This document shows positions 42,897 through 51,596 of a stretch of 64,000 nucleotides of DNA, in pieces. Under the pieces are notes generated by a model. The model was not told the origin of the DNA. It did not search any database and saw only the letters and a program-made list of their open reading frames with translations. This DNA is from Candidatus Bathyarchaeota archaeon. Its GTDB lineage: Archaea; Thermoproteota; Bathyarchaeia; Bathyarchaeales; Bathycorpusculaceae. Every line of letters begins with the position of its first letter. The first letter of the stretch is position 1. The DNA lies in assembly GCA_022865885.1 (NCBI GenBank), contig JALHSQ010000226.1:62001-126000 (forward strand). The letters run 5' to 3'. Made by a program: the position numbers and the translations under genes.

Positions 42897-43816
42897 TGAC
42901 CGAGTTTGACGCGATCGGCTTCGGTGCCCTCAACATGGACAAGCTATTCAGAGTAAACAGGATAGCAGGAGCCGAAGAGGAAAGCTTCATCACTGGTTTC
43001 GAAGAGACTTGCGGAGGATCAGCAGCAAACACGATGGTAGGCTTAGCAAGACTCGGTTGCCGCGTGGGGTTTATTGGAAAACTCGGTGACGATAGAGAAG
43101 GTAGATTGCTGCTTGAGGATTTCCACCGAGAGAATGTTGACACGGCTGGCATAAGAACGGTAAAGCAGGGTCGAAGCGGGATCGTTATGGGCTTCGTGGG
43201 AGAGAAAGGCGAACGAGCGTTATACATCGATGCAGGCGCAAACGATGAGGTGACTCTCAACAAAGCTGATTTGGCTTACGCTTCGAAAACCAAGTTTCTG
43301 CATCTTACGTCCTTTGTGGGAGCAGAATCCTTTGAGAGCCAGAAAAGGCTGGTTGAGGAGCTTCACTCAAGTGTCAACGTAGGTCTTGACCCGGGGATGT
43401 TGTACGCTAGAAGGGGTTTAGCCGCATTAAACTCGATTATTGAACGAACGTTTGTTCTAATGCCCAACGTCGGTGAACTTGAGCTGCTCACTGGAATGAC
43501 TAATTACAGAGCAGGAGCAAAGACTTTGCTCGATCGAGGGGTCGAGATCGTTGCGGTCAAGCTTGGTGCAAAGGGCTGCTATGTGACTGATGGAAAGGAA
43601 GATTTCTTGACAGAGGCGTTCAAAGTGAAAGTTGTGGACACGACTGGTGCCGGTGACGCTTTCAATGCTGGCTTCCTCTATGGCCTGATCCACAGCAAGA
43701 GCCTTATGGACTGCGCAAAACTAGGCAATTTTGTTGCCTCAAGATGCGTGATGAAAATGGGCGCTAGAACTGGATTACCAGGAATTATCCATTTACAAAA
43801 GGCAGGTCTCTGTTAA
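42896..43816 (+). CDS. PfkB family carbohydrate/nucleoside kinase
   Basis: Ribokinase-fold kinase. N-terminal signature GGSAANTMVGLARLGCRVGFIGKLGDD (about 40-66) and C-terminal DTTGAGDAFNAGFLYGL with the catalytic Asp of GAGD near 249. 306 residues. The substrate is not determined; archaeal PfkB kinases use ribose, nucleosides or fructose-6-phosphate. As last gene of a purine operon, a nucleoside or ribose kinase supplying purine metabolism is plausible. ATG 42896 overlaps the ftr stop (TGATG), so translation is coupled. Confidence 0.88.
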   Translation: MTEFDAIGFGALNMDKLFRVNRIAGAEEESFITGFEETCGGSAANTMVGLARLGCRVGFIGKLGDDREGRLLLEDFHRENVDTAGIRTVKQGRSGIVMGFVGEKGERALYIDAGANDEVTLNKADLAYASKTKFLHLTSFVGAESFESQKRLVEELHSSVNVGLDPGMLYARRGLAALNSIIERTFVLMPNVGELELLTGMTNYRAGAKTLLDRGVEIVAVKLGAKGCYVTDGKEDFLTEAFKVKVVDTTGAGDAFNAGFLYGLIHSKSLMDCAKLGNFVASRCVMKMGARTGLPGIIHLQKAGLC

Positions 43817-43943
43817 GATCCTTCTAAGACTAGACAACGCTCCTTGGAGGAATGACGAGTGCCTTCTAAGGATTGTGTGTTGAGACAAGAAAAGTGCGCG
43901 CTAGACAAAGTTTTTGCCCTGTCTGAACCATTTTGGATCGAAT

Positions 43944-45812
43944 TCAGTCTCTGCCTAGAACTTCGATAAGTGGCTTACGTGCAAACCTTAAGGCTGGATA
44001 GAGGCTTGACAGCAATGTTATCATGAGCGCGGCCGTCTGCAATCCCGCAATCTGGAGTATGATGAGGTTTGTGATGAAAGGGTCGTGAATCAAAATCAAG
44101 AGAGTTACGATCGTTCCAATCGAGATCCCGATGCCATAGCTTGATAATAGGATTAGCAGGCTCTGTTCGAAGATCATACTAAACACATTTTTTGATTGCG
44201 CTCCCACCGCCCTCATGACGCCAAATTCGTGACGTTGTTCATCTACAGCTAGTGTGACGTAACATACGAGGCAAAGAGACGCTGAAACAAGAGAGAACAA
44301 CGGAATAATCATCACCGTCGACCATGTATAACCCAAGAACCCCAAACTCCTAGTTAGGAAATCGTCAAGGTCTAGGACCCCAAAATCCTCGGCGAAGCTT
44401 TTGACAGTGGAGTTTATCTGCTGTAGCATTTCAGATTTGTTGGATGATGGATCCATACTCAGCAAAACGATATTTGGTCCCAGAATGCCAGTTGCATTTC
44501 GCAAAGCGTCATAATTAACGTACGTAACATTGCCGTTGTTGAGTGGATCAATGCACACGCCGACGACGTCAAAATTAGAACCAAAGACCCTTAGTTTCTG
44601 AACCAGTGGGTCAGAAAGCAGTGTTCCCGAAAGTGTGTCGCCCACGACAACCTCGTGACTTTGGCTGGAGCCGAGTTGCCTACCTGCTATGTACCATTTC
44701 CCCAACGTTTCTTGTGGGTCAATTCCGATGATTAAGGATTTACCCTCGCGATTGTCTCCGATAATCTGGGTGTCTTGACTGGTTTCCCCCAGTACGTATC
44801 CCTGCACTTCTCGCACGGTTGCTTCGGTGACGAATCGTTTTTCAACCTTTGCGTCACCGTTGAGAGCCGCCAACTCCGCGATTAGATCCTGAGGAACCAT
44901 ATACCTTGGATCCATGTAGTTGAAAGCTGCAAGAGACGTGTTCGCGTAGAACTGCTTCAAAAGGAGCGCATAGCGATCGCACATCTCCGTCTGTGCAACC
45001 AGAACAATGTTGGTGCCAATCGCCTTCTCAACCCAGCTTTGCGTTGTTTGATTGGCGATGAGCCCTCCTGCTATTCCAACTGTAACGAGCGTGAAGACTA
45101 TGCTCATACAAAGAACGATATTGACAGTTGCGGATCGCCTTCGAATCACGCCTCGCAGAGCGACCGCGAGTGTCATACGTCGGCTTGAAAGAGCTCTGAA
45201 TTCTGTTTCTATCATCGTACCGAATCGATATTCAGGGCACATGGCGTTCACAGGTGACGTTCTTGATGCCCTAAAGATGGATGTGGCTCCCACGCCTAGG
45301 CCGATTGCAAGGAACAGCACGAACACGACCACGATGGATCCTAAATTCAATTCAAAAGGTCCTACTTGAAACCCGAGAAGGCTCAGAAAATTCGATGAGG
45401 CATAGCCTGCAAGGGCTCCCAAACAAATCCCGAGAAAGCAACCTAGAAAAACTATGATGAGCAATTCTGTGAGAAAGTATCCGAATACAAGGCCGCATGG
45501 ACAACCTACCGCTTTGATCAGTCCAATGTCTCTGACTCGCTGGGACATCATCAAGGAAATCATGAAAAAGACCATGACCACTCCTGCGCCTATTATCAAG
45601 ACCGTCAAAAGTAGGATGAACGGGGAAAGGATGTGTGAAAACCCTAGACTCAACTTATCTTCAACAGTGAGAGAAAGGCCAGAGCCAATGCTCTCGGCGA
45701 AAAGAAGTAGAAAAAGCGTTGATCCGACGGAGAGTGCCAGACTAACGACTACCAAGGTTGTCTGCAATTTTCTCCTGAGCAGATCGTTGACCGGAAATGC
45801 TGTTTCACTCAT
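43944..45812 (-). CDS. MacB/FtsX-like ABC transporter permease
   Basis: 622 residues with two FtsX-type blocks: hydrophobic segments near 18-40, 55-85, 105-170, 225-260 and three C-terminal helices after about 490, plus a large extracytoplasmic domain (about 260-485). QQRVRDIGLIKAVGCP-like SQRVRDIGLIKAVGC in the first half and EQRHEFGVMRAVGAQ in the second are the FtsX coupling motifs. It pairs with the ATPase gene that overlaps its start by 8 bases. Role likely export or envelope mechanotransmission; the substrate is unknown. The pair is placed between the two halves of the purine locus. Confidence 0.87.
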   Translation of the reverse strand: MSETAFPVNDLLRRKLQTTLVVVSLALSVGSTLFLLLFAESIGSGLSLTVEDKLSLGFSHILSPFILLLTVLIIGAGVVMVFFMISLMMSQRVRDIGLIKAVGCPCGLVFGYFLTELLIIVFLGCFLGICLGALAGYASSNFLSLLGFQVGPFELNLGSIVVVFVLFLAIGLGVGATSIFRASRTSPVNAMCPEYRFGTMIETEFRALSSRRMTLAVALRGVIRRRSATVNIVLCMSIVFTLVTVGIAGGLIANQTTQSWVEKAIGTNIVLVAQTEMCDRYALLLKQFYANTSLAAFNYMDPRYMVPQDLIAELAALNGDAKVEKRFVTEATVREVQGYVLGETSQDTQIIGDNREGKSLIIGIDPQETLGKWYIAGRQLGSSQSHEVVVGDTLSGTLLSDPLVQKLRVFGSNFDVVGVCIDPLNNGNVTYVNYDALRNATGILGPNIVLLSMDPSSNKSEMLQQINSTVKSFAEDFGVLDLDDFLTRSLGFLGYTWSTVMIIPLFSLVSASLCLVCYVTLAVDEQRHEFGVMRAVGAQSKNVFSMIFEQSLLILLSSYGIGISIGTIVTLLILIHDPFITNLIILQIAGLQTAALMITLLSSLYPALRFARKPLIEVLGRD

Positions 45813-46494
45813 GCCGATTCATCAACTTGCCAGCTTCCAACCACAGACTCTGATTGGCTCTCTCGAATATTCGCTCGTCATGAGTGGCAACTATGACAGT
45901 TTTTCCCTCTTTGTTTAACGAGCTAAGGATCTCCACAATTCTTGCACTGATTTCCTCGTCAAGGTTGCCAGTGGGCTCGTCAACCAGAAGCAACGGAGGA
46001 TCGTTTGCCAACGCTCGTGCAAATGCTACTCGCTGCTGTTCGCCGCCACTCAACTGAAATGGGAAGTGCTGAGACCTTTTTTGTAACCCCATCGATTCAA
46101 GGAGCTGTTCAACCCTATCACTGACGTGTTTCTCGGGCCTTCGAAGCCACTCCATCGGAAACGCTATGTTTTCGGCGACAGTCAGAGTTGAGACCAGGTT
46201 GTAAGATTGAAAGACGAAACCAATCTTGTTACATCTGAAGTCTGACAGGAAATCCTCATTTCTCGAGTTCAAATCCTCTCCAAAAACTAATATCTGGCCG
46301 TTTGTAGGTCTGTCGATGCCCCCGATTATGTTGAGAAGTGTTGTTTTTCCTGAGCCGGATGGTCCGCCAATAACCACCAGATTGCCCATATTTACCTCGA
46401 GGTTAACATCCTTCAAGACTTCGAGTTCTGACTCTTTCGTTCCATAGACCTTGCGCAATGCAGACGCAACAACAACAGTTCCATCATTGCTCAT
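45805..46494 (-). CDS. ABC transporter ATP-binding protein (LolD/MacB type)
   Basis: 229 residues. Walker [14 protein letters not shown] near 37, Q-loop [22 protein letters not shown], signature [15 protein letters not shown] near 142, Walker [15 protein letters not shown] and H-loop VIVATHDE. This is the short soluble ATPase that pairs with FtsX-type permeases. ATG start at 46494. Overlap with the permease gene by 8 bases shows an operon. Confidence 0.93.
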   Translation of the reverse strand: MSNDGTVVVASALRKVYGTKESELEVLKDVNLEVNMGNLVVIGGPSGSGKTTLLNIIGGIDRPTNGQILVFGEDLNSRNEDFLSDFRCNKIGFVFQSYNLVSTLTVAENIAFPMEWLRRPEKHVSDRVEQLLESMGLQKRSQHFPFQLSGGEQQRVAFARALANDPPLLLVDEPTGNLDEEISARIVEILSSLNKEGKTVIVATHDERIFERANQSLWLEAGKLMNRHE

Positions 46495-46548
46495 GTCTTC
46501 ATCATCTTTCCGTCAAGATTGTGTTTCCGCGGTCTCTTCTTAGTATTC

Positions 46549-46743
46549 TTAGCTTGTTCTATAGCTTTGCCTCTTTCCAGAGATTTTATACTCACCTTTG
46601 TCGTTGGTGTTAGCTTTATAAATGGCAACGAAGCGGTCGTTATTGATTTCAACTTCTGCATTTTGTAGTGGATTGTTGTCAAAGTCCGTTACTTTACCTG
46701 ATATCACAAGTTTTCTTTCATCCGTCACGTCTTGTTTCCCCAT
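46549..46743 (-). pseudogene. Remnant of a carboxypeptidase regulatory-like (CarboxypepD_reg) domain
   Basis: 64 residues. KLVISGKVTDFDNNPLQNAEVEINNDRF, then KANTNDKGEYKISG, is the first part of a carboxypeptidase-regulatory-like beta-sandwich, a domain normally followed by more strands or by a transport or surface protein. Here the frame ends after the domain midpoint (KRQSYRTS). ATG start at 46743. Probably a truncated gene left between purQ and the ABC operon; a genuine short protein is less likely. Confidence 0.5.
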
Positions 46744-46782
46744 CCTTAGGTGATTAGAGCGCTCGCTACAGTGATGATGGAC

Positions 46783-47601
46783 TTAACTCTTGTTTTCCAG
46801 GTAGCTGATCAAGCTTTCGAGGATTGGCCTTCCATCGCCAGATTCGGGCACTCGGTCTTGCCTAGTCCAGTCTGGTTGCTGCCACCAGTAAAACGCCCTC
46901 TCAGGATGAGGCATCAAGCCAAATATGGTTCCTTCTGGGTTGCAGACACCTGCTATATCGTGGAAAGAACCGTTCGGATTCAATGGAAATCTGCCTTTTG
47001 CTGGTTCTCCATCCTTATTGCAGTATCTGAAAACTATCTGATCATTATCATACAGTCGTTGCAGAAGTCGATCCTCTTTCTCCTTTGGTAATAGAAATCT
47101 GCCTTCTGAATGCGCTACAGGTACGTGCAAGGTTTTCCCTCTCGGAATCTTGCATGTGAAAACGCATTTCCCCCTGTTTTCATGCTTGATCGAAATCCAT
47201 CGACAGTTATAGCCTGGTGGAACGTTAGTGGCGAGAGTAGCTTCTGGGTACGTGCTCGCTCCTTCGAAGCCCGGGAGGAGGCCTGCCTCGACAAGTACTT
47301 GAAAGCCGTTGCAGATGCCGAGAATCGGGCGGTTTTCATCCACGAAAGCTTTCAGTTCCTTGCCAAGCTTGGCAAGCAATAGTTTTGCCCAAATCGCGCC
47401 TCCTCGCACGTAATCGCCATAGGAAAAGCCGCCTGGGAGGACCAGTGCTTGATATTCCAGAAGGTTTCTTTGTTTAATTATTTCGTTTAAGTGTACAACT
47501 CTTGCTCTTACGTCTAGTTCTTCAAATGCTTGTTTTGTTTCTGCGTCGCAGTTGGTTCCGCCGACTCGCAAGACGCAGACGTTGATCTCTTCCTTTTTCA
47601 T
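46783..47601 (-). CDS. purQ: Phosphoribosylformylglycinamidine synthase subunit PurQ
   Basis: Glutaminase subunit that supplies ammonia to PurL for FGAM synthesis. Class I amidotransferase: nucleophile Cys in ILGICNGFQVLVEAG near 94, oxyanion region LPGGFSYGDYVRGGAIW, and catalytic His-x-Glu in MPHPERAFYWW. 272 residues, the longer archaeal form. ATG 47601, 3 bases after the purL stop. Last gene of the minus-strand purM-purS-purL-purQ cluster. Confidence 0.95.
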   Translation of the reverse strand: MKKEEINVCVLRVGGTNCDAETKQAFEELDVRARVVHLNEIIKQRNLLEYQALVLPGGFSYGDYVRGGAIWAKLLLAKLGKELKAFVDENRPILGICNGFQVLVEAGLLPGFEGASTYPEATLATNVPPGYNCRWISIKHENRGKCVFTCKIPRGKTLHVPVAHSEGRFLLPKEKEDRLLQRLYDNDQIVFRYCNKDGEPAKGRFPLNPNGSFHDIAGVCNPEGTIFGLMPHPERAFYWWQQPDWTRQDRVPESGDGRPILESLISYLENKS

Positions 47602-47604
47602 GTT

Positions 47605-49986
47605 TTAGACCTCGCTGCTTAGTGTTCGTTTCCAGCTTGTCTGTAAGTTTTTCAGCGAAGCGTCTACAATGACTTTGCCATTCGTCGTGCTAATGCACAA
47701 TCGCGGAGTCTTAGTGACCTTGCCTATCTCTGCGTAAACCGTTCCTTTCATCTGTCGCTCAAAATCGTCCTTGGCTTTGCTTGAAACTTCTACTAGGAAG
47801 CGACTGTTCGACTCAGAGAACAGTATGAAATCGTCGCGTTCTTGGGTTTCGGTTGGAACTTTTTTCAAGTCTATTTCTATGCCGTAGCCTCCGGCGAAAG
47901 CCATCTCGGCCGCGGATACAGCTAAGCCTCCTTCAGACAAGTCATGGCAGGCTTCCATAAGTCCCAGATCAATTGCTTTTGTTATGGCATGGAATGTTTT
48001 CTTGGCTTTCTCAGGTCTTACTTTCGGCACGGTGTTTCCCAGGAAGCCTTTCGTCCTGTAATATTCTGAGCCACCCAGTTCTCTAAAGGTTTCACCGATA
48101 ATGTAGATGGCGTTGTTTGGGGCTTTGATGTCCATTGAGACTGCTGATCGAATGTCGGGAATTATGCCTAGCCCTGTTACGAGCAGGGTTGGCGTTATTG
48201 GTCCGAGTGGCGATTCATTGTATAGGCTGTCCTTTCCTGAGATGAATGGCGTTTCATATGCTTTGGCTATGTCGTAACATGCCATGCAAGCCTTGACTAG
48301 GCTGCCTAATCTTTCCGGTTTTTCCGGGTTTCCCCAAGTGAAGTTGTCCAGCAAAGCTATTCTTCTGCCGCCTACCGCCACATTGTTTCTTACTGCCTCA
48401 TCAATTGAGGAGGCAGCCATCCAGTACGCGTCAATCTTGCCATAATTCGGGTTTATCCCGCAAGAGATCACTATGCCCTTCCACGAATCTTCGAGCGGTT
48501 TCAGTATGGATGCATCGTTTGGTCCTCCGTTTTCGCCTTGCAATGGTTTGAGCACCGTTTTTCCCTTCACCTCATGATCATAAGTGCGCACAACGCTTTC
48601 TTTACTCGCAATGTTAGGCGAAGACAAAAGATGCAAGAGCACTTCAGTCAAGTCTTTAGGCTCAGGGAAGTTGGGCTCTCCTATGTTTGTTGGGTCGTAC
48701 TTGGCAGTTTTCATCGTTCTTGGTGGGTCAAAAAGAAATGAAATGTCCACTTCTGCAACTCTCTCGTCGCCATAATCGATCCGCAACACTTTGTCTCTGG
48801 TGAGTTCGCCGATCGGTGTGGCTTCAACGTCCTCTTTCGCGAAGACCTCCAAAATCTTATCAAGATTCTCGGCAGGCACTGTTAGAATCATTCTTTCTTG
48901 TGATTCTGAGATGTAGATCTCCCATGGAGCCATACCCAAATTCTTCAGCGGGGTCTTGTCGAGCTTGATTGTGGCACCGCATTCGAATCTCTCAGCGGTT
49001 TCACCGATGGCTGATGACATGCCGCCGCCACCGAGGTCAGTTATTGATGAAGCCACTTGAATATCCCGGATCTCGTTTATGGCTCTTTTCAGTTTTTCCT
49101 CCTCTATCGGATTTGCTATCTGCACTGCAGGTCTTGAGACGTTCTCTGATTCTTCAGTTAGCTCGGCAGATGCAAAGGTTACGCCGTGAATACCATCACG
49201 ACCAGTTTTGCCACCAGCTATGACAATAACGTCCTTAGGTTTGGCGTTTTTTCTGAATTTTCTCAGTGGCAGGAGTCCTACACATCCGCAGTAAACGACG
49301 ACGTTGCCAACGTAGCTTTCATCAAAACATATGGCTCCGTTCACTGTAGGGATTCCCATGTTGTTGCCATAGCTGCCTATGCCTGCGACGACACCTGTGT
49401 AGACGTATCTCGGATGCTTCACACCAGGCGGAAGCTTCTTGTAATCAAAGTCCAGTGGACCAAACCCTAAGACGTCTGTGCAAGCGATGGGATCTGCCCA
49501 TACGCCCAGGATATCGCGAATCACGCCGCCTGTACCGGTTGCTGCGCCGCCGAAAGGTTCTACTGCAGAGGGATGGTTGTGGGTCTCGACTTTTACTGCG
49601 ATTCCATGGTTCTTGTCAAAACGGACTATTCCTGCATTGTCTTCGAAGACTGAAAAGCACCAAGGAGGGCTGAGTTCGTCGGTGACTCTTGCTATGTATG
49701 TCTTGAAGAGGCTGTCGATTTCTTTTCCTTCAAAGTGGATTTTTCCTTTGAATGTTTTGTGGAAGCAGTGTTCTGACCACGTTTGGCCTATGGTTTGAAG
49801 TTCTACGTCGGTGGGGTTTCGTTTCTTTTTCTTGAAGTAGGCGTGCACGTGCTTCATCTCTTGCAGGCTTAGTCCTATGTTTAGCTCTCTGCTTATTCTC
49901 AAGAGTTGTTCATCAGTGGCGCCGAGTATGTTGATGTCGAATAGTGGGAAAGGTGTTTTCCTGCACGTGCAGTAGCTTCGGATCAT
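47605..49986 (-). CDS. purL: Phosphoribosylformylglycinamidine synthase subunit PurL
   Basis: ATP-dependent FGAM synthase catalytic subunit. Marks: GQTWSEHCFHKTFKG near 66, KVETHNHPSAVEPFGGAATGTGGVIRDI near 130, ISGKDSLYNE and HDLSEGGLAVSAAEMAFAGG in the second half. 793 residues. ATG 49986 overlaps the purS stop in an ATGA; the open frame upstream belongs to purS sequence. A somewhat long N-terminus with SYCTCRKTPF precedes the family start. It works with PurQ and PurS, encoded on either side. Confidence 0.95.
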   Translation of the reverse strand: MIRSYCTCRKTPFPLFDINILGATDEQLLRISRELNIGLSLQEMKHVHAYFKKKKRNPTDVELQTIGQTWSEHCFHKTFKGKIHFEGKEIDSLFKTYIARVTDELSPPWCFSVFEDNAGIVRFDKNHGIAVKVETHNHPSAVEPFGGAATGTGGVIRDILGVWADPIACTDVLGFGPLDFDYKKLPPGVKHPRYVYTGVVAGIGSYGNNMGIPTVNGAICFDESYVGNVVVYCGCVGLLPLRKFRKNAKPKDVIVIAGGKTGRDGIHGVTFASAELTEESENVSRPAVQIANPIEEEKLKRAINEIRDIQVASSITDLGGGGMSSAIGETAERFECGATIKLDKTPLKNLGMAPWEIYISESQERMILTVPAENLDKILEVFAKEDVEATPIGELTRDKVLRIDYGDERVAEVDISFLFDPPRTMKTAKYDPTNIGEPNFPEPKDLTEVLLHLLSSPNIASKESVVRTYDHEVKGKTVLKPLQGENGGPNDASILKPLEDSWKGIVISCGINPNYGKIDAYWMAASSIDEAVRNNVAVGGRRIALLDNFTWGNPEKPERLGSLVKACMACYDIAKAYETPFISGKDSLYNESPLGPITPTLLVTGLGIIPDIRSAVSMDIKAPNNAIYIIGETFRELGGSEYYRTKGFLGNTVPKVRPEKAKKTFHAITKAIDLGLMEACHDLSEGGLAVSAAEMAFAGGYGIEIDLKKVPTETQERDDFILFSESNSRFLVEVSSKAKDDFERQMKGTVYAEIGKVTKTPRLCISTTNGKVIVDASLKNLQTSWKRTLSSEV

Positions 49987-50234
49987 TTTTCTTCCTCGAT
50001 CGCCACAGCATAATTGTCTTTTGTTGGGTTCGCAAGGAGTCTCTTGCATATTTCGTCAGCTCTTGTGTGTGCTTCTCTTTGGTTTTGTGCTTCGAGAACC
50101 AGTGTGTAGATTTTGCTGACGTTTGCGGTTTCGACTTTGTAGCCGAGTTCCTTAAGCAGATGTGCTGTGGTTTCGCCTTCGGGGTCGCTATGGCCAGGCT
50201 TTAGGCTTACTTCTATTCTCAGCCGATATTTCAT
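49983..50234 (-). CDS. purS: Phosphoribosylformylglycinamidine synthase subunit PurS
   Basis: Small subunit that joins PurL and PurQ. 83 residues: MKYRLRIEVSLKPGHSDPEGETTAHLLKELGYKVETANVSKIYTL is the PurS signature, ending in a second beta-alpha unit (CKRLLANPTKDNYAVAIEEE). ATG 50234 is chosen as the family start; an upstream TTG at 50255 adds seven residues that are not conserved. It overlaps purL. Confidence 0.93.
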   Translation of the reverse strand: MKYRLRIEVSLKPGHSDPEGETTAHLLKELGYKVETANVSKIYTLVLEAQNQREAHTRADEICKRLLANPTKDNYAVAIEEEK

Positions 50235-50292
50235 AGCCAAAGGTTGAATTCTCAAGGAATTTAAACGCTTTCATCAGCTAAGAAGCTCAAGA

Positions 50293-51375
50293 CTATTTCA
50301 GGACAATTCGCTTGTTTTCATAGCGAACTGTTATTCCATCTGCCTGTTTCACGTTGCCTATTTGTTCAGCGTGGGTTCCACTCTTATGCAAAACGTCTAT
50401 TGCCTCGTCCTTGCTGGCTTGGTTCACTATTATTGCGAATCCCCAGCCCATATTGAATGTTCTGAACATCTCTTCATCAGTTATCCTGCCCCCGAGTTCT
50501 GCGGCAGTCTTCTGTATCAAACCAAAGACTGGTTGCGGGTCGAAATTGTCAAACTCGAAACCTATGTTTTTTGAGAATCTGCATAGGTTGGTGAATTTTG
50601 CGTATGCATCACCGGTAATGTGAACTGCTGCCTTAAATTCCACTTTCTTGGCAACCTTAAGCATTGGTTTGACATATATTCTGGTTGGTTCCAAGACTTC
50701 ATGAACTATTTCTTTGCTCAACCCGTCTGGGGTGTCATGCGGATCGTATCTTCCGCCCCAGCGTTTGAATAGGATTCGTCTTGCAAGCGATATGCCGTTG
50801 CTGTGAAGTCCTGAGCTTCTTAATCCTATGATGGCGTCGCCGGGTTTTATGTTTCTTCCACTGATTACTTTTTCATGGGCGACTTTTCCAATTGAGGCTA
50901 CGACTATGTCAAATCCTTTTCCTTCGGTGAGGCCTTTTATGACTTCAGTTACGTCGCCGATTTCTCCGCTTGGGACAGTGCATTCGGCTTCCAACGCTCC
51001 TTTGGCAATGCCTTTCATCAGTTCTCTGATTAGTGTTGGGTCTGAGACTTGTGTGTGGATGTTGTCGGCGACTGCAAGCGGTTTCGCTCCGGAACGTATG
51101 ATGTCGTTGACTGCCATGGCTACGCCGTCGATTCCTATCGTGTCATATTTTTCAGCCAGCTGTGCAACGAGAACCTTTGTGCCTACGCCTTCGATAACTA
51201 GATCTAGGAAGCTTCTCTTGCTTTGAGGGAAAATGTTCCCATAGGGAAGTTGAACAATCCCACCGTATTGACTAAACATGTATGTTTCCTTCAGAAGCTC
51301 CAGCGCCTTCTTGGATTCAGCTCTTACCTTTCTGTCAACGCCGGCAAGAGCATACGTGAATTCCTTGGGCAACAA
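50293..51375 (-). CDS. purM: Phosphoribosylformylglycinamidine cyclo-ligase
   Basis: AIR synthase, the fifth step of purine synthesis. Marks: VIEGVGTKVLVAQ near 63, GIDGVAMAVNDIIRSGAKPLAVADNI near 79, GLRSSGLHSNGISLARRI and HITGDAYAKFTNLCRF. 360 residues from TTG 51375 (LPKEFTYALAGV), with GGAAGAGGA upstream. The family GGFF-type loop is present only loosely, as in other archaeal PurM. First gene of the minus-strand purine cluster, 58 bases before purS. Confidence 0.93.
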   Translation of the reverse strand: MLPKEFTYALAGVDRKVRAESKKALELLKETYMFSQYGGIVQLPYGNIFPQSKRSFLDLVIEGVGTKVLVAQLAEKYDTIGIDGVAMAVNDIIRSGAKPLAVADNIHTQVSDPTLIRELMKGIAKGALEAECTVPSGEIGDVTEVIKGLTEGKGFDIVVASIGKVAHEKVISGRNIKPGDAIIGLRSSGLHSNGISLARRILFKRWGGRYDPHDTPDGLSKEIVHEVLEPTRIYVKPMLKVAKKVEFKAAVHITGDAYAKFTNLCRFSKNIGFEFDNFDPQPVFGLIQKTAAELGGRITDEEMFRTFNMGWGFAIIVNQASKDEAIDVLHKSGTHAEQIGNVKQADGITVRYENKRIVLK

Positions 51376-51596
51376 GATCCTCTTCCTCTTGTGATAGGAG
51401 ATCAGTTCGTTTGGAGATAGAAATAACAGTTTTGTCTACAATCCCTTCAATTGCTCTCGGCCATAAGTCAGGAATGGCTTTCTTGTCGCGTCTTCAACCT
51501 TATGGCCATTTTCTGCTGGTCACTCGGCGGCAGCGGACAACCTAAAAGGTTTTATCCTTTTCTGGGACAGATTAAGCTTCATAAGGTTGGGAAAAA

